A program made the position numbers and the translations under genes. A stretch of DNA of 64,000 nucleotides, taken from positions 4,129,744 through 4,193,743 of the forward strand of contig NZ_JAGYPJ010000001.1 of NCBI RefSeq assembly GCF_018343695.1, in the 5' to 3' direction. How positions within the stretch are numbered: the first letter of the stretch is position 1; the number at the start of each line of letters is the position of its first letter. The stretch comes from Lederbergia citrisecunda (GTDB lineage: Bacteria; Bacillota; Bacilli; Bacillales; Bacillaceae_C). This document shows, one piece after another, positions 33,743 to 42,309 of the stretch. Below the pieces are notes generated by a model. The model had not been told where the DNA came from. It searched no databases and was given only the letters and a program-made list of their open reading frames with translations.

Positions 33743-34855
33743 TTATTCGATAGTACCTGTACTTTTGATGTTTGCTTTTACAGTGACATCGAATCTAACA
33801 TCGGGATATAAGCTTTTCCATTCTGCAAATGTATCCCGATTATGGAGCCTTGTCGCTTTATATCTTAGCCCGAAGCCAATTGGATCAAGATTTTCTTTTT
33901 GCAATTTATTTAATAGCTGTAGAACATCCTTCTTTGTTTTTTGATTAACTAATTTATTGTATTTATTCAATGAAGTGGGAGACAAGCTCTTATTCGATTC
34001 CTCGATAATACCACGCATCTTTATTTCCATTTTAATAACAGGCTGCGTATTAGGCGCGGTTATAATTTTATATTTTACTTTTGATGAATCGACGGCCATC
34101 GTGAAGGCTATTTTCTTTTTACTTACAATTATTTCTAGTTTTTTTGTTTTATTTGCCAATAAATTATACATTTTCGTTTCATTTGAAGAGAGCATAATAT
34201 TGTTATTACTTTTCGGTGCAATAATAGATTTGTTCACTATTAGTTTTGTTTTATCACGATTTGCCTTAATCAGAGGCAGTATCGGGTCTATACCATTTTC
34301 AAGTAATTTTCTTCTCAAATCAAAAAGATACGTTGATACAATATAAGGACTCTCAACCCCGTTATTTGAGAAAAAGTTAGGTAGCACGATTGATCCAGCC
34401 ATTTCTGAAGGAGGTTCAGTCTTTAATACTTTTTCGGCAGAGGGTTGGCCAATACCAACCCAAGAAATCATTTGAATATCCCTTCTTCTAATCAAAAGGT
34501 CCATTACATCTTTTAAATCCTGTTCTAGAACTTTTTTTCCTAGAATAATGACTCGTGAATGCCCAAAGTCAATATCTTTATCTATATGAGTTTTCATAAT
34601 ACGAAAAGCACTAGCAAGGGTAGGGCTTTCTTTAACAACATACGTATATTTATCTCCACCTTGTGCACCTTTCAAAGCACCAGAGGCGATCGCTAACTTT
34701 AACGTAACTTTGTACGGTTTCTCCTTATTATTTGTTAAATCAATGCCAATCGCCATAACGAATATTCTTCTATCAATGTCTTTGAAGTCACACGCAGAAA
34801 GAAAGAAAAGTGATAAACAGATTAAAAGTAATATCCCTTTCCTAAGATCCCTCAT
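33743..34855 (-). CDS. Ger(x)C-family spore germination lipoprotein
   Basis: 370 residues. Signal peptide with lipobox FLSAC (Cys about residue 22), then the GerAC-like domain (RRIFVMAIGIDLT, ESPTLASAFRIMKTHIDKDIDFGHSRVIILGKK). It is the C subunit of a nutrient receptor in the inner membrane of the spore. It overlaps the B-subunit gene by 4 bp (ATGA). Order A-B-C on the minus strand is the usual one. Confidence 0.93.
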   Translation of the reverse strand: MRDLRKGILLLICLSLFFLSACDFKDIDRRIFVMAIGIDLTNNKEKPYKVTLKLAIASGALKGAQGGDKYTYVVKESPTLASAFRIMKTHIDKDIDFGHSRVIILGKKVLEQDLKDVMDLLIRRRDIQMISWVGIGQPSAEKVLKTEPPSEMAGSIVLPNFFSNNGVESPYIVSTYLFDLRRKLLENGIDPILPLIKANRDKTKLIVNKSIIAPKSNNNIMLSSNETKMYNLLANKTKKLEIIVSKKKIAFTMAVDSSKVKYKIITAPNTQPVIKMEIKMRGIIEESNKSLSPTSLNKYNKLVNQKTKKDVLQLLNKLQKENLDPIGFGLRYKATRLHNRDTFAEWKSLYPDVRFDVTVKANIKSTGTIE

Positions 34856-35949
34856 ACTTTGACCCTCCTTTTAATGAACCAAAAGGTTAAGATAATGATG
34901 GAGGTTGTAATCGGCAGCATATAAAAGAAGTAACGTGCGTATGTAAACACTTGATATTCATTTAAATAGGTTGCCGTTATTAGAGCAACAATCCAGAAAG
35001 TTGTAAGGAAAATAAATGGAGTCAAGTTGTTTTCTTTGTGTTTAAATTTTTTAATCCAAAACAAGCTTTTCAAAAATTCAATGGATACATGCCAATGAAT
35101 TAAGAGATTTAAGAATGTAATGGCCAAAAAGAATAACAAAAATAAATATAATACACGTTCTATAATCCCGTATCTCATTCTTAACGTGTCACTTGTTGAG
35201 ATAGAAGGGTAGACAAGTTTATCTATTTGCTCGAAGCCACTCATGCCAATCGGTGCAAAAAATATGGTAGATAAGATCACTACTCCTGCTGATGCCATTA
35301 ATAATACTTGTTTTCTTGATATTTGAATTCCATGTTTAGTAAAGGCACGATTAAAAATGACAAGATTTGTAATCCCTAAATATACATAAAATGCTGCCGT
35401 AAAGGCCATATAAGAGGGAAAGTGATAAACGTACATAATTGATTCCCGTACAAAATCCCACACAAACTCAGGACTTGAATATGTTTTTACGATTAAAAAT
35501 AAAATTATGGGTACAAATATTAATAGTAGGGCCTCAATGGTGTAAAGGATGCTTTTGGTATGCATCAAAATGCCATAGGAGATAAAAATTAAAAATGTAG
35601 ATGCAATCCATATAATCGACATATCAGGAGTCAGGAATCGTTTCAGTAAAAATGAATAAGTAACCAATGCATGAAGACCAGCTATGAACCAAATTAATGC
35701 TAAAAAGAGAAGATAAGGAAAATAAAGCCAAGGGGAAAACGTTTTTTTTATTAATTCAGGATAGTCTTTTCCAGGGAAGGTTTTAAAAAAGCGAACGAAG
35801 GCATAAATAACGATTGTACCCGCTATTATTGCAAGAACGATGGCAATGATGGCTCCGTCTTTGCGACTATACAACAAAATTTTAGGTACGGAAACAACCA
35901 TATTCGCAAACATATTTACGTATAGCAAATAATACACATAGCGGTTCAT
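34852..35949 (-). CDS. GerB-family spore germination protein (amino-acid permease-like B subunit)
   Basis: 365 residues with 10 predicted transmembrane helices; belongs to the endospore germination permease family (APC superfamily), the ligand-binding subunit of the receptor. Typical family segments are FPGKDYPELIKKTFSPWL and GLHALVTYSFLLKRFLTPD. It is separated from the A-subunit gene by 194 bp that hold a repeat remnant, and joined to the C subunit by a 4-bp overlap. Confidence 0.92.
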   Translation of the reverse strand: MNRYVYYLLYVNMFANMVVSVPKILLYSRKDGAIIAIVLAIIAGTIVIYAFVRFFKTFPGKDYPELIKKTFSPWLYFPYLLFLALIWFIAGLHALVTYSFLLKRFLTPDMSIIWIASTFLIFISYGILMHTKSILYTIEALLLIFVPIILFLIVKTYSSPEFVWDFVRESIMYVYHFPSYMAFTAAFYVYLGITNLVIFNRAFTKHGIQISRKQVLLMASAGVVILSTIFFAPIGMSGFEQIDKLVYPSISTSDTLRMRYGIIERVLYLFLLFFLAITFLNLLIHWHVSIEFLKSLFWIKKFKHKENNLTPFIFLTTFWIVALITATYLNEYQVFTYARYFFYMLPITTSIIILTFWFIKRRVKV

Positions 35950-35989
35950 ATTCTACTCCTTGCTTACAAAATTATCTATAGAACTTTGT

Positions 35990-36143
35990 GGATAACTTTT
36001 CTAGTAGCTCTCGTTTAGTGTAAGCAACCGTCAACTAGTAATCATCTTGACCAAAAGACAAATGCCGCAAACGTGCACGACCTGTGCCAACGTTAAAGGC
36101 CATATAGGATAACGTCTTAAACAAGGTGCTTGAGCTTTTGTCC
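35990..36143. repeat. Degenerate copy (D) of the dispersed intergenic element, inside the ger operon
   Basis: The segments AAATGCCGC, GACCTGTGCCAACGT and GGTGCTTGAGCTTTT line up in order with AAATGCCGC, GTCCTGTGGCGACGT and GTCGCTTGCGCTTTT of copy B at 55505. As in copies A and B, its end lies against the 3' end of a minus-strand gene (the A subunit). Confidence 0.5.
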
Positions 36144-37493
36144 CTATGTTTCTTCCTTTTTTCCTTGTATAAAGAGTTTAAAGTAATCTTCCCCGAAACT
36201 ATTTTTATTCGCCATAAACATTACAAAACCAATTAATGATAATGCGAGACCTGCCATACCAGCGATTGTTGAGAAAAACAAAATGACATATCTTGCTACC
36301 CTAATGGCAAAACTCATTTCATTAATGGGGATGACAAATGTAGAAATCGCTACTGCAGAAACGATAATAATCATAATATTTGACGTTAAAGCCGCTTCCG
36401 TAGCGGCTGTACCTAAAATTAACCCCCCGACCGTCGTTGCTGTTGCACTGACGGCTTTCGGAAGGCGAATACTCGCCTCGGTTAATAGTTCCATAACAAT
36501 GAGCATTAATAATACTTCTATATAAGAAGGGTATGGTACTCCTACACGACTTCCAGCTACTGATAATGCTAATTCTGAACGGAAAATATCTGGATTATAG
36601 GAAGTTACTCCGACATATAAGCCAGGTAGTGCAAGGCAATTAAAAAAACCGATATATCGAAGAAAAGTAGTGAATTTTGTGATCCAATAGGGATGATAAT
36701 TATCTTCCATTGCAGTCATAAAATCAAAAAAGACTGCAGGAGCAAGGATTGCGTTTGAATCACCATCCAACAGGATTATGACTTTTCCACCTGATAAATT
36801 ATAACTAATGCGATCCGTCCTTTCGGTTAACAACGTATTTGGCAAAAGAGTACGTTTTTTGTTGTTTAGATAGCGAACTACATCGGCACTTGCGAGAAAA
36901 ACGTCATTGTCCAGGGAATGAATCCTTGATTTTATATCTAATAGTGCTTCTTTTTTTACTGTTTCTTGATCATATACTACTGCTAAAGACTGATTTGATT
37001 TATTACCAATTGTAAACATATCAATTTTGAGGGAAGGATGATGATACCGTTGGCGGATCATATTAAGATTAGTCATAATATCTTCGCTTAGAGCATATTG
37101 TGGTCCTTGAATTGTTGGCTCAACATTACTTAGGAGCGGTACATCTGTATGTACCTTTTTAAAATCAAATAAGAGGACAGTCCCATTGACCCCAATTGCC
37201 ACACTACCCTTAGATAATTCTTGTAGAACTTGTTCTTCGGAAAGTATTTCCTGTTGGTTTGTAAGTGAAGTCAGGTAAGCCTCAATATTTTCCATGGAAT
37301 TCATTTCGAAAAATGGCTTAATAACTATACTTTGAAGTTTTTCCCCATCAACAACTGTTTTAATATATATAAGTTCTATTTGTTTATTTTCGATATGAAG
37401 TGGAGTATGGGTAAAATCAAAGGTTGATTGTAATTGCTCGGTAAGCCATGGAAAGGTAGTGGACACATTTAATTTTTTTTCTTTTTTTAGCAT
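36144..37493 (-). CDS. GerA-family spore germination protein (A subunit)
   Basis: 449 residues from ATG 37493, behind GGAGTGG; the open frame extends 31 codons upstream with a hydrophobic, unlikely N terminus. A soluble N-terminal domain (about 1-250) is followed by about five transmembrane helices (about 250-440). Family hallmarks are LLDGDSNAILAPAVFFDFM, RYIGFFNCLALPGLYVGVTSYNPD and VGVPYPSYIEVLLM. It is the channel-forming part of a germinant receptor that releases ions when the spore senses a nutrient. First gene of the A-B-C set. Confidence 0.93.
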   Translation of the reverse strand: MLKKEKKLNVSTTFPWLTEQLQSTFDFTHTPLHIENKQIELIYIKTVVDGEKLQSIVIKPFFEMNSMENIEAYLTSLTNQQEILSEEQVLQELSKGSVAIGVNGTVLLFDFKKVHTDVPLLSNVEPTIQGPQYALSEDIMTNLNMIRQRYHHPSLKIDMFTIGNKSNQSLAVVYDQETVKKEALLDIKSRIHSLDNDVFLASADVVRYLNNKKRTLLPNTLLTERTDRISYNLSGGKVIILLDGDSNAILAPAVFFDFMTAMEDNYHPYWITKFTTFLRYIGFFNCLALPGLYVGVTSYNPDIFRSELALSVAGSRVGVPYPSYIEVLLMLIVMELLTEASIRLPKAVSATATTVGGLILGTAATEAALTSNIMIIIVSAVAISTFVIPINEMSFAIRVARYVILFFSTIAGMAGLALSLIGFVMFMANKNSFGEDYFKLFIQGKKEET

Positions 37494-38149
37494 AGTAGAT
37501 TTACCACTCCATAAAATATCGTGATATAGAATAGCATCACCAATGAAATGAAATTTATGTAAAAACTTGTATAAAAAAACATACAAAAGGGAAAAAAGTT
37601 TAAGTTATAATTGGATAATATCGCTCTGTTTTTTGAATATTATCTTTTAGTAGTTTCAAGTAGGACATGTCATTTAGAATTCATCGTGTTTCCAGTGTTT
37701 GTGCTACAAGAAGTTCGATGCTAAATGATTTCAATAGCGACCGTTGAAAAGCTAATAATAATGTTTGAAAATCCGGCTATAATGGTTGATAGGATAAAAG
37801 GACTAGCAATAAAAACTGAAGTTTCTGTCATTTTTATTGCTTATTGTGGTTACTTTTTTGCTAAAACGGGGTATCCAATTTTTATAATCAATTTTCAAGT
37901 GTTGTGTCTTTAACAAACATAGGAGAATGACTAATAATGTTCCTAAGTATTTTGACATCTATCAAGTTTGGCTAAAGTTTTACATATTTTACATTCTTTT
38001 GTCATTGATGTGGAAGGGTGCACGAAAGATCAAGACATGGCATGTATGTATAAATAATAGTCAATATCAATGCAGAAGTGGTGCGTTAGATCATCTGCTT
38101 ATTTTTATGGGTTCCAACTATTTCCACTGGATTTTTTTTGAAAAAGCAG
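37494..38149. other. 650-bp AT-rich gap between the ger operon and the LTA-synthase-family gene
   Basis: Two short plus-strand frames (62 and 75 codons, at 37725 and 37927) lack good start regions and recognisable sequence. An AGGAGA at 37921 precedes only the second, which I do not consider supported. No terminator, RNA gene or strong repeat is visible. The promoter of the ger operon should lie between 37494 and about 37650. Confidence 0.4.
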
Positions 38150-38155
38150 TATAAT
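38150..38155 (+). promoter_or_regulatory. -10 element of the LTA-synthase-family gene
   Basis: A perfect TATAAT, 45 bp upstream of the start codon; the region 17 bp upstream (CTGGAT) is only a weak -35. Confidence 0.4.
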
Positions 38156-38199
38156 ATTTACGTTCATTTTAATTTTAAAAGATTAAGGGGTTGTTTGAG

Positions 38200-40122
38200 T
38201 TGGAAAGACTTAAAAAGTTTGGCGTAAGTCTTAATGACAAGAACGTCCAATTCTTTCTAATAGCTGTTATCCTTTTTTGGATTAAGACGTATATAACGTA
38301 TCGAATAGAATTTAATTTAGGAATTGATAATGGATTGCAACAATTTTTGCTTTTCATTAATCCGATCAGCTCTACTTTATTTTTTCTCGGGCTATCGTTT
38401 TTGAGCAAGAAAAAACGTTGGGGAGCAATATTAGTTGGAATTGAGTTTGTAATGTCTTTTTGGCTTTATGCGAATGTTGTGTATTACCGGTTTTTTAACG
38501 ACTTTATTACGTTGCCGGTTATTTCACAGCTAAAAGTAAATGGGGGCCAAACAGATAGTGCATTGTCGTTAATGTCACCGTTTGATGTGTTTTATTTCAC
38601 GGATACGATTATTCTTTTATTATTGTTAGTTTCAAAAAGATTTTCATTGAAGGAACGTTCAAATAAAAAGATCGCTTTGGTACCTCTAACGCTTGCTGTT
38701 GCCATTTTTATGGTTAACTTGTCGTTGGCGGAAGCGGATCGGCCTGAGTTGCTTACAAGATCGTTTGACCGTAACTATCTTGTGAAATACCTAGGAATCA
38801 ATAACTTTTCGATTTATGATGGAATCCAAAGTACAAGATCTTCAATGCAAAGAACTTTTGCAAGCAGCGATGATTTAACAGAAATCGAAAATAACATAAA
38901 AGCGAATTTTGCGAAGCCAAATCCTGTCTATTTTGGCAAGGCTAAAGGGATGAATGTGGTTTATATATCACTCGAATCATTACAGTCTTTTATCATTGAC
39001 TATAAATTAAATGGTCAAGAAGTAACCCCATTTATGAATTCACTTGTACGAAATGGTGATGCTTTTTATTTCGATAACTTTTTTCACCAAACAGGACAAG
39101 GAAAGACATCTGATGCAGAGTTTATGATGGAAAACTCATTATTCCCGTTATCACAAGGATCTGTATTTATTAATAAAGCGCAGAATACGTACCAATCAGC
39201 ACCTGCGATATTAAAATCTAGAGGATATACATCCGCGGCTTTTCACGGAAATTATAAAACATTCTGGAATAGAAATGAAATGTATAGAGCATTTGGATTC
39301 GACCACTTTTTCGACGCGACGTACTATGATATGGCGACGGAAAATGTTAAAAACTATGGGATGAAAGATAAACCGTTTTTGAAAGAATCCATGCCTTTAT
39401 TGGAATCACTCCCAGAACCGTTTTATTCAAAATTTATTTTGCTATCAAATCACTTTCCATTTGCAATGGATGAAGGGGACACAGATTTTCCAGCTGGAGA
39501 TTTCGGCGATAAAGTAGTAAATCAATATTTCCAATCCGCTCATTATATGGACCAGGCTTTGGAACAATTTTTCAATGATTTAAAGGCTGATGGTCTATAT
39601 GACAAAACCGTTATTGTGATGTACGGGGATCATTACGGAATTTCCGAAAACCACAATGATGCGATGGCTCAAGTAACGGGAGAAGAGATTACGCCATTTA
39701 AAAATACACAGCTACAGCGTGTGCCACTTTTTATCCACGTACCTGGAATGCAAGGAAAAACGATTCATAAATATAGTGGTGAAGTAGATGTCATGCCAAC
39801 GGTTCTTCATTTGCTTGGTGTTAATACAAACGATTATTTGCAAATAGGTAATGACATATTCTCTTCTGAATATAAGGAATTAGTACCTTTCCGAAATGGA
39901 GATTTTGTCTCACCTGAAGTGACGCAGGTAAATGGTAATTGTTATGCAACGGATACAGGTGAAGAATTGGATGTTCAACCTTGTGAATCACTTGATCAGA
40001 TCACCAAAGAAAAATTGGAACTATCCGATCGCATAGTTACGAAAGACTTATTGCGATTCTATAAGCCAGATGGATTTGTACCAATCAATCCTGATGACTA
40101 TCAATATAATAATGCAAAGTAA
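38200..40122 (+). CDS. Lipoteichoic acid synthase-family phosphoglycerol transferase
   Basis: 640 residues from TTG 38200, 9 bases behind AAGGGG; a TTG at 38191 touches the Shine-Dalgarno sequence and is less likely. Five transmembrane helices (about 18-195) precede an extracellular sulfatase-fold domain. Catalytic residues: Glu in YISLESLQ, Thr in GQGKTSDAEF and the metal-binding DH in MYGDHYGIS. It polymerises glycerol phosphate from phosphatidylglycerol onto a lipid anchor, or primes or extends that chain. B. subtilis has LtaS, YfnI, YqgS and YvgJ; I cannot say which one this is. Confidence 0.93.
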   Translation: MERLKKFGVSLNDKNVQFFLIAVILFWIKTYITYRIEFNLGIDNGLQQFLLFINPISSTLFFLGLSFLSKKKRWGAILVGIEFVMSFWLYANVVYYRFFNDFITLPVISQLKVNGGQTDSALSLMSPFDVFYFTDTIILLLLLVSKRFSLKERSNKKIALVPLTLAVAIFMVNLSLAEADRPELLTRSFDRNYLVKYLGINNFSIYDGIQSTRSSMQRTFASSDDLTEIENNIKANFAKPNPVYFGKAKGMNVVYISLESLQSFIIDYKLNGQEVTPFMNSLVRNGDAFYFDNFFHQTGQGKTSDAEFMMENSLFPLSQGSVFINKAQNTYQSAPAILKSRGYTSAAFHGNYKTFWNRNEMYRAFGFDHFFDATYYDMATENVKNYGMKDKPFLKESMPLLESLPEPFYSKFILLSNHFPFAMDEGDTDFPAGDFGDKVVNQYFQSAHYMDQALEQFFNDLKADGLYDKTVIVMYGDHYGISENHNDAMAQVTGEEITPFKNTQLQRVPLFIHVPGMQGKTIHKYSGEVDVMPTVLHLLGVNTNDYLQIGNDIFSSEYKELVPFRNGDFVSPEVTQVNGNCYATDTGEELDVQPCESLDQITKEKLELSDRIVTKDLLRFYKPDGFVPINPDDYQYNNAK

Positions 40123-40141
40123 TTAGTAAAGCGTAAGACCC

Positions 40142-40190
40142 AGCCCTCTTATTATTCTGCTTTTTAGTGGAATGATGAGGGGCTTTTTTA
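40142..40190 (+). terminator. Rho-independent terminator
   Basis: AGCCCTCTTATTATTC and GAATGATGAGGGGCT form a long imperfect stem, followed by TTTTTT, 20 bp after the LTA-synthase-family stop. Confidence 0.85.
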
Positions 40191-40255
40191 GTTTGAATAA
40201 CTTTTTCAATAGGGTACTTAATATTGAGTGGATGAGACATACATAAATTTTTGAA

Positions 40256-40511
40256 TTGGACAAAAAAAGAGAAAGGCCAGTGACTTTGTCCATCATAGAG
40301 CTTATGTTGGACAGAATGAGGGGAGCTTGAGAGATTTTGTCCGTCATAGTGTTTATATTGGACAGAATGAAGGAAGGGCGAGTGATTTTGTCCATCGTAG
40401 AACTTATAATGGACAGAATTAGATTAAGGGCGAATAAGTTTGACCAATATAGTGCTTATATTGGGTAAATCAGCGTAAGAGTGGAGACTTTGTCCAAGAC
40501 AAGGAAATTAG
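40256..40511. repeat. Tandem array, five units, 51-bp period
   Basis: Units begin TTGGACA or a variant at 40256, 40307, 40358, 40409 and 40461, that is at steps of 51, 51, 51 and 52 bp. Most contain a later TTTGTCC-[AG]-TC-n-TAG-n(2)-TTAT segment. GGACA and TGTCC face each other within units. Since 51 is divisible by 3, the array reads as a repetitive 17-residue frame on the minus strand, but nothing supports translation. Confidence 0.85.
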
Positions 40512-40516
40512 TCCAA

Positions 40517-40552
40517 AAAAACTTATTTGGGACGGACTCCAAATAAGTTTTT
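40517..40552 (-). terminator. Strong hairpin terminator downstream of mhqD
   Basis: AAAAACTTATTTGG and CCAAATAAGTTTTT form a perfect 14-bp stem with an 8-base loop. A run of T follows on either strand, so it can act for minus-strand mhqD, 44 bp upstream. Confidence 0.8.
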
Positions 40553-40595
40553 AAAGGGAAGAATCTAGTTTTTGCTTAAAACTAAAAGAGCAACA

Positions 40596-41198
40596 TTAGA
40601 TTTTCAAAAACCACTCCGCCGCTTTTTCTACTTCGCCTCTTGTTAACTGGTGACCATAATTTTCCCAATGAATTTGTACATCAGCACCTGCGTTTTGCAA
40701 TATTTCCATCAAATCATTTGATTCTTGAGGAGTACATAATGGATCATTTTTACCTGCACCAATAAAAACTTTTGATCCACTTAAGTCCGGAAGTTCAATC
40801 CCACGTCGTGGTACCATTGGATGGAAAAGGATGGCTGCCTTCAAGCTATCCTTATAATGAAAAAGTAAGCTTCCAGCGATATTGGCACCGTTAGAGTATC
40901 CAATGGCGACTACATTATTTCGATCAAATTGGTATTCCTTTGCACTTTCATCAATAAATAAATTCAATTCCTCTGTGCGTGAAACTAAATCTTCTTCATC
41001 AAACACACCTTCTGCTAATCGACGGAAGAAACGAGGCATTCCATTTTCCATCACATTGCCTCTAACCCCGAGGAGAGAAGAATGAGGAGAAATCATTTTT
41101 CCAATATTGATTAAATCGTGTTCTGTCCCGCCTGTTCCATGGAGGAGAAGGAGGGTAGGGGCATTAGGATCCTGCCCCTGTTCAAAAATATGCTTCAT
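40596..41198 (-). CDS. mhqD: Carboxylesterase/hydrolase MhqD
   Basis: 200 residues from ATG 41198, behind GGAGG. Alpha/beta-hydrolase with oxyanion region LLLHGTGG, nucleophile Ser in GYSNGANIAG, Asp in GKNDPLC and His in YGHQL. In B. subtilis MhqD acts in the quinone and diamide stress regulon of MhqR. It lies directly behind mhqO with a 14-bp gap, so the two form an operon that handles quinones and aromatic electrophiles. Confidence 0.88.
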   Translation of the reverse strand: MKHIFEQGQDPNAPTLLLLHGTGGTEHDLINIGKMISPHSSLLGVRGNVMENGMPRFFRRLAEGVFDEEDLVSRTEELNLFIDESAKEYQFDRNNVVAIGYSNGANIAGSLLFHYKDSLKAAILFHPMVPRRGIELPDLSGSKVFIGAGKNDPLCTPQESNDLMEILQNAGADVQIHWENYGHQLTRGEVEKAAEWFLKI

Positions 41199-41212
41199 GT
41201 TCAAACCTCCAC

Positions 41213-42184
41213 TCAAATATTAGTATCCAATGGTTTTAATCGTGCTTCGATTTGTTCTCGTTGTGGTTCTAAAAATGGTGGAAGCGCAAGTGATTCACCT
41301 AAATGATCAATATGCTCGTCCGTATCAAAACCCGGTCCGTCCGTTGCAAGCTCAAATAAAATGCCGTTAGGCTCCCTGAAGTACAGTGAACGGAAGTAAA
41401 AACGGTCGACAAAACCAGAATTCGGAAATCTTGCAGCGCGAATTTTCTTGATCCATTCACGTAATTCATCTTCATCTTCTACACGGAAGGCTACGTGGTG
41501 AACACCACCTCGACCTAATCTTTCTGGTGGAAGATCGTTTCTTTCTTCTAGGTGTACTTCAGCACCGCTGCCACCTTCTCCTGTTTCAAAGACGATAATA
41601 TCAGGTTGTCCTTCAATAGGGGATGGATATTGTCCAGCCTTACGAAATCCAAGCAATTCAGTTAAAACGATGGCTGTTGGTTCTGCGTTTCGAACTGTTA
41701 ATTTTACCGGCCCTAATCCTGTTACACCATGCTCCCGTGGAACGACGCTTTTTTCCCAAGGGACTCCAGCAGCGACTCCAATATTTTGCTCGTCCGAAAC
41801 AAGAATAAGACGTTGACCTTCGGGATCTTGAAACGCTAATGTTGCACGACCAGCACGCTCTTTTATTTCTTCGTGCTCAACGCCGAGTTCATCAAAACGC
41901 TTTTTCCAAAAATGTAGTGTTTCATCTTTTTTTACTCTAAGGGAGAGTGCAGATATACTGCTTACACCTTCATGATTACGTGCAGCATTTGGAATTTCAA
42001 AAAAGGTCAATTCCGTTCCGGGATTTCCTCTTTCATCACCGTAGAAAAGATGATATACAGACGTGTCATCTTGGTTTACGGTCTTTTTAACAAGTCTCAT
42101 TCCTAACACATTTGTATAAAAATCTACGTTTAACTTAGCATCTGCTGTCATAGCAGAAACGTGATGAATTCCTTTAAGTTGCAT
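41213..42184 (-). CDS. mhqO: Ring-cleaving dioxygenase MhqO (vicinal oxygen chelate family)
   Basis: 323 residues with two VOC/glyoxalase modules: residues 1-130 (GIHHVSAMTADAKLNVDFYTNVLGMRLVKKTVN) and about 150-290 (GLGPVKLTVRNAEPTAIVLTELLGF, GGVHHVAFRVED). Metal ligands are His in GIHHVS, His in GVHHVAF and Glu in GILFELATDGPG. It probably opens hydroquinone or catechol rings. AGGAGGG precedes the start, and a candidate repressor site lies 70 bp upstream. Confidence 0.88.
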   Translation of the reverse strand: MQLKGIHHVSAMTADAKLNVDFYTNVLGMRLVKKTVNQDDTSVYHLFYGDERGNPGTELTFFEIPNAARNHEGVSSISALSLRVKKDETLHFWKKRFDELGVEHEEIKERAGRATLAFQDPEGQRLILVSDEQNIGVAAGVPWEKSVVPREHGVTGLGPVKLTVRNAEPTAIVLTELLGFRKAGQYPSPIEGQPDIIVFETGEGGSGAEVHLEERNDLPPERLGRGGVHHVAFRVEDEDELREWIKKIRAARFPNSGFVDRFYFRSLYFREPNGILFELATDGPGFDTDEHIDHLGESLALPPFLEPQREQIEARLKPLDTNI

Positions 42185-42251
42185 GTATAAACCCTCCTTA
42201 TCAGTGGTTAAGCTTATTGTACAATAATCACCTTAACTAGTCAATTATAAG

Positions 42252-42273
42252 TTACTTACATTTTGTAAGTTAA
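42252..42273 (-). promoter_or_regulatory. Candidate DUF24/MarR-type operator in the mhqO promoter
   Basis: ACTTACA-ttt-TGTAAGT is a perfect inverted repeat (42254-42270). On the minus strand it lies between a TTAACT-like -35 and a TATAAT -10 (42249-42244), a position suited to repression. TACT/GTAAGTA-type palindromes are known for YodB/CatR-like quinone sensors (from memory), which fits the genes downstream. Confidence 0.55.
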
Positions 42274-42309
42274 CAAACATGAAATGCCGAAACAAAAATG
42301 TCTCGGCTC

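Noticed and set aside
37725-38154. Two short plus-strand frames before the LTA-synthase-family gene
   Set aside because: Neither shows a recognisable family. The first has no ribosome site; the second has AGGAGA only 4 bases before its ATG and unconvincing composition.
40123-40395. Minus-strand open frame of 90 codons with 17-residue repeats
   Set aside because: It exists only because the 51-bp array has a period divisible by three. The units diverge without regard to codon position, and no ribosome site is present.
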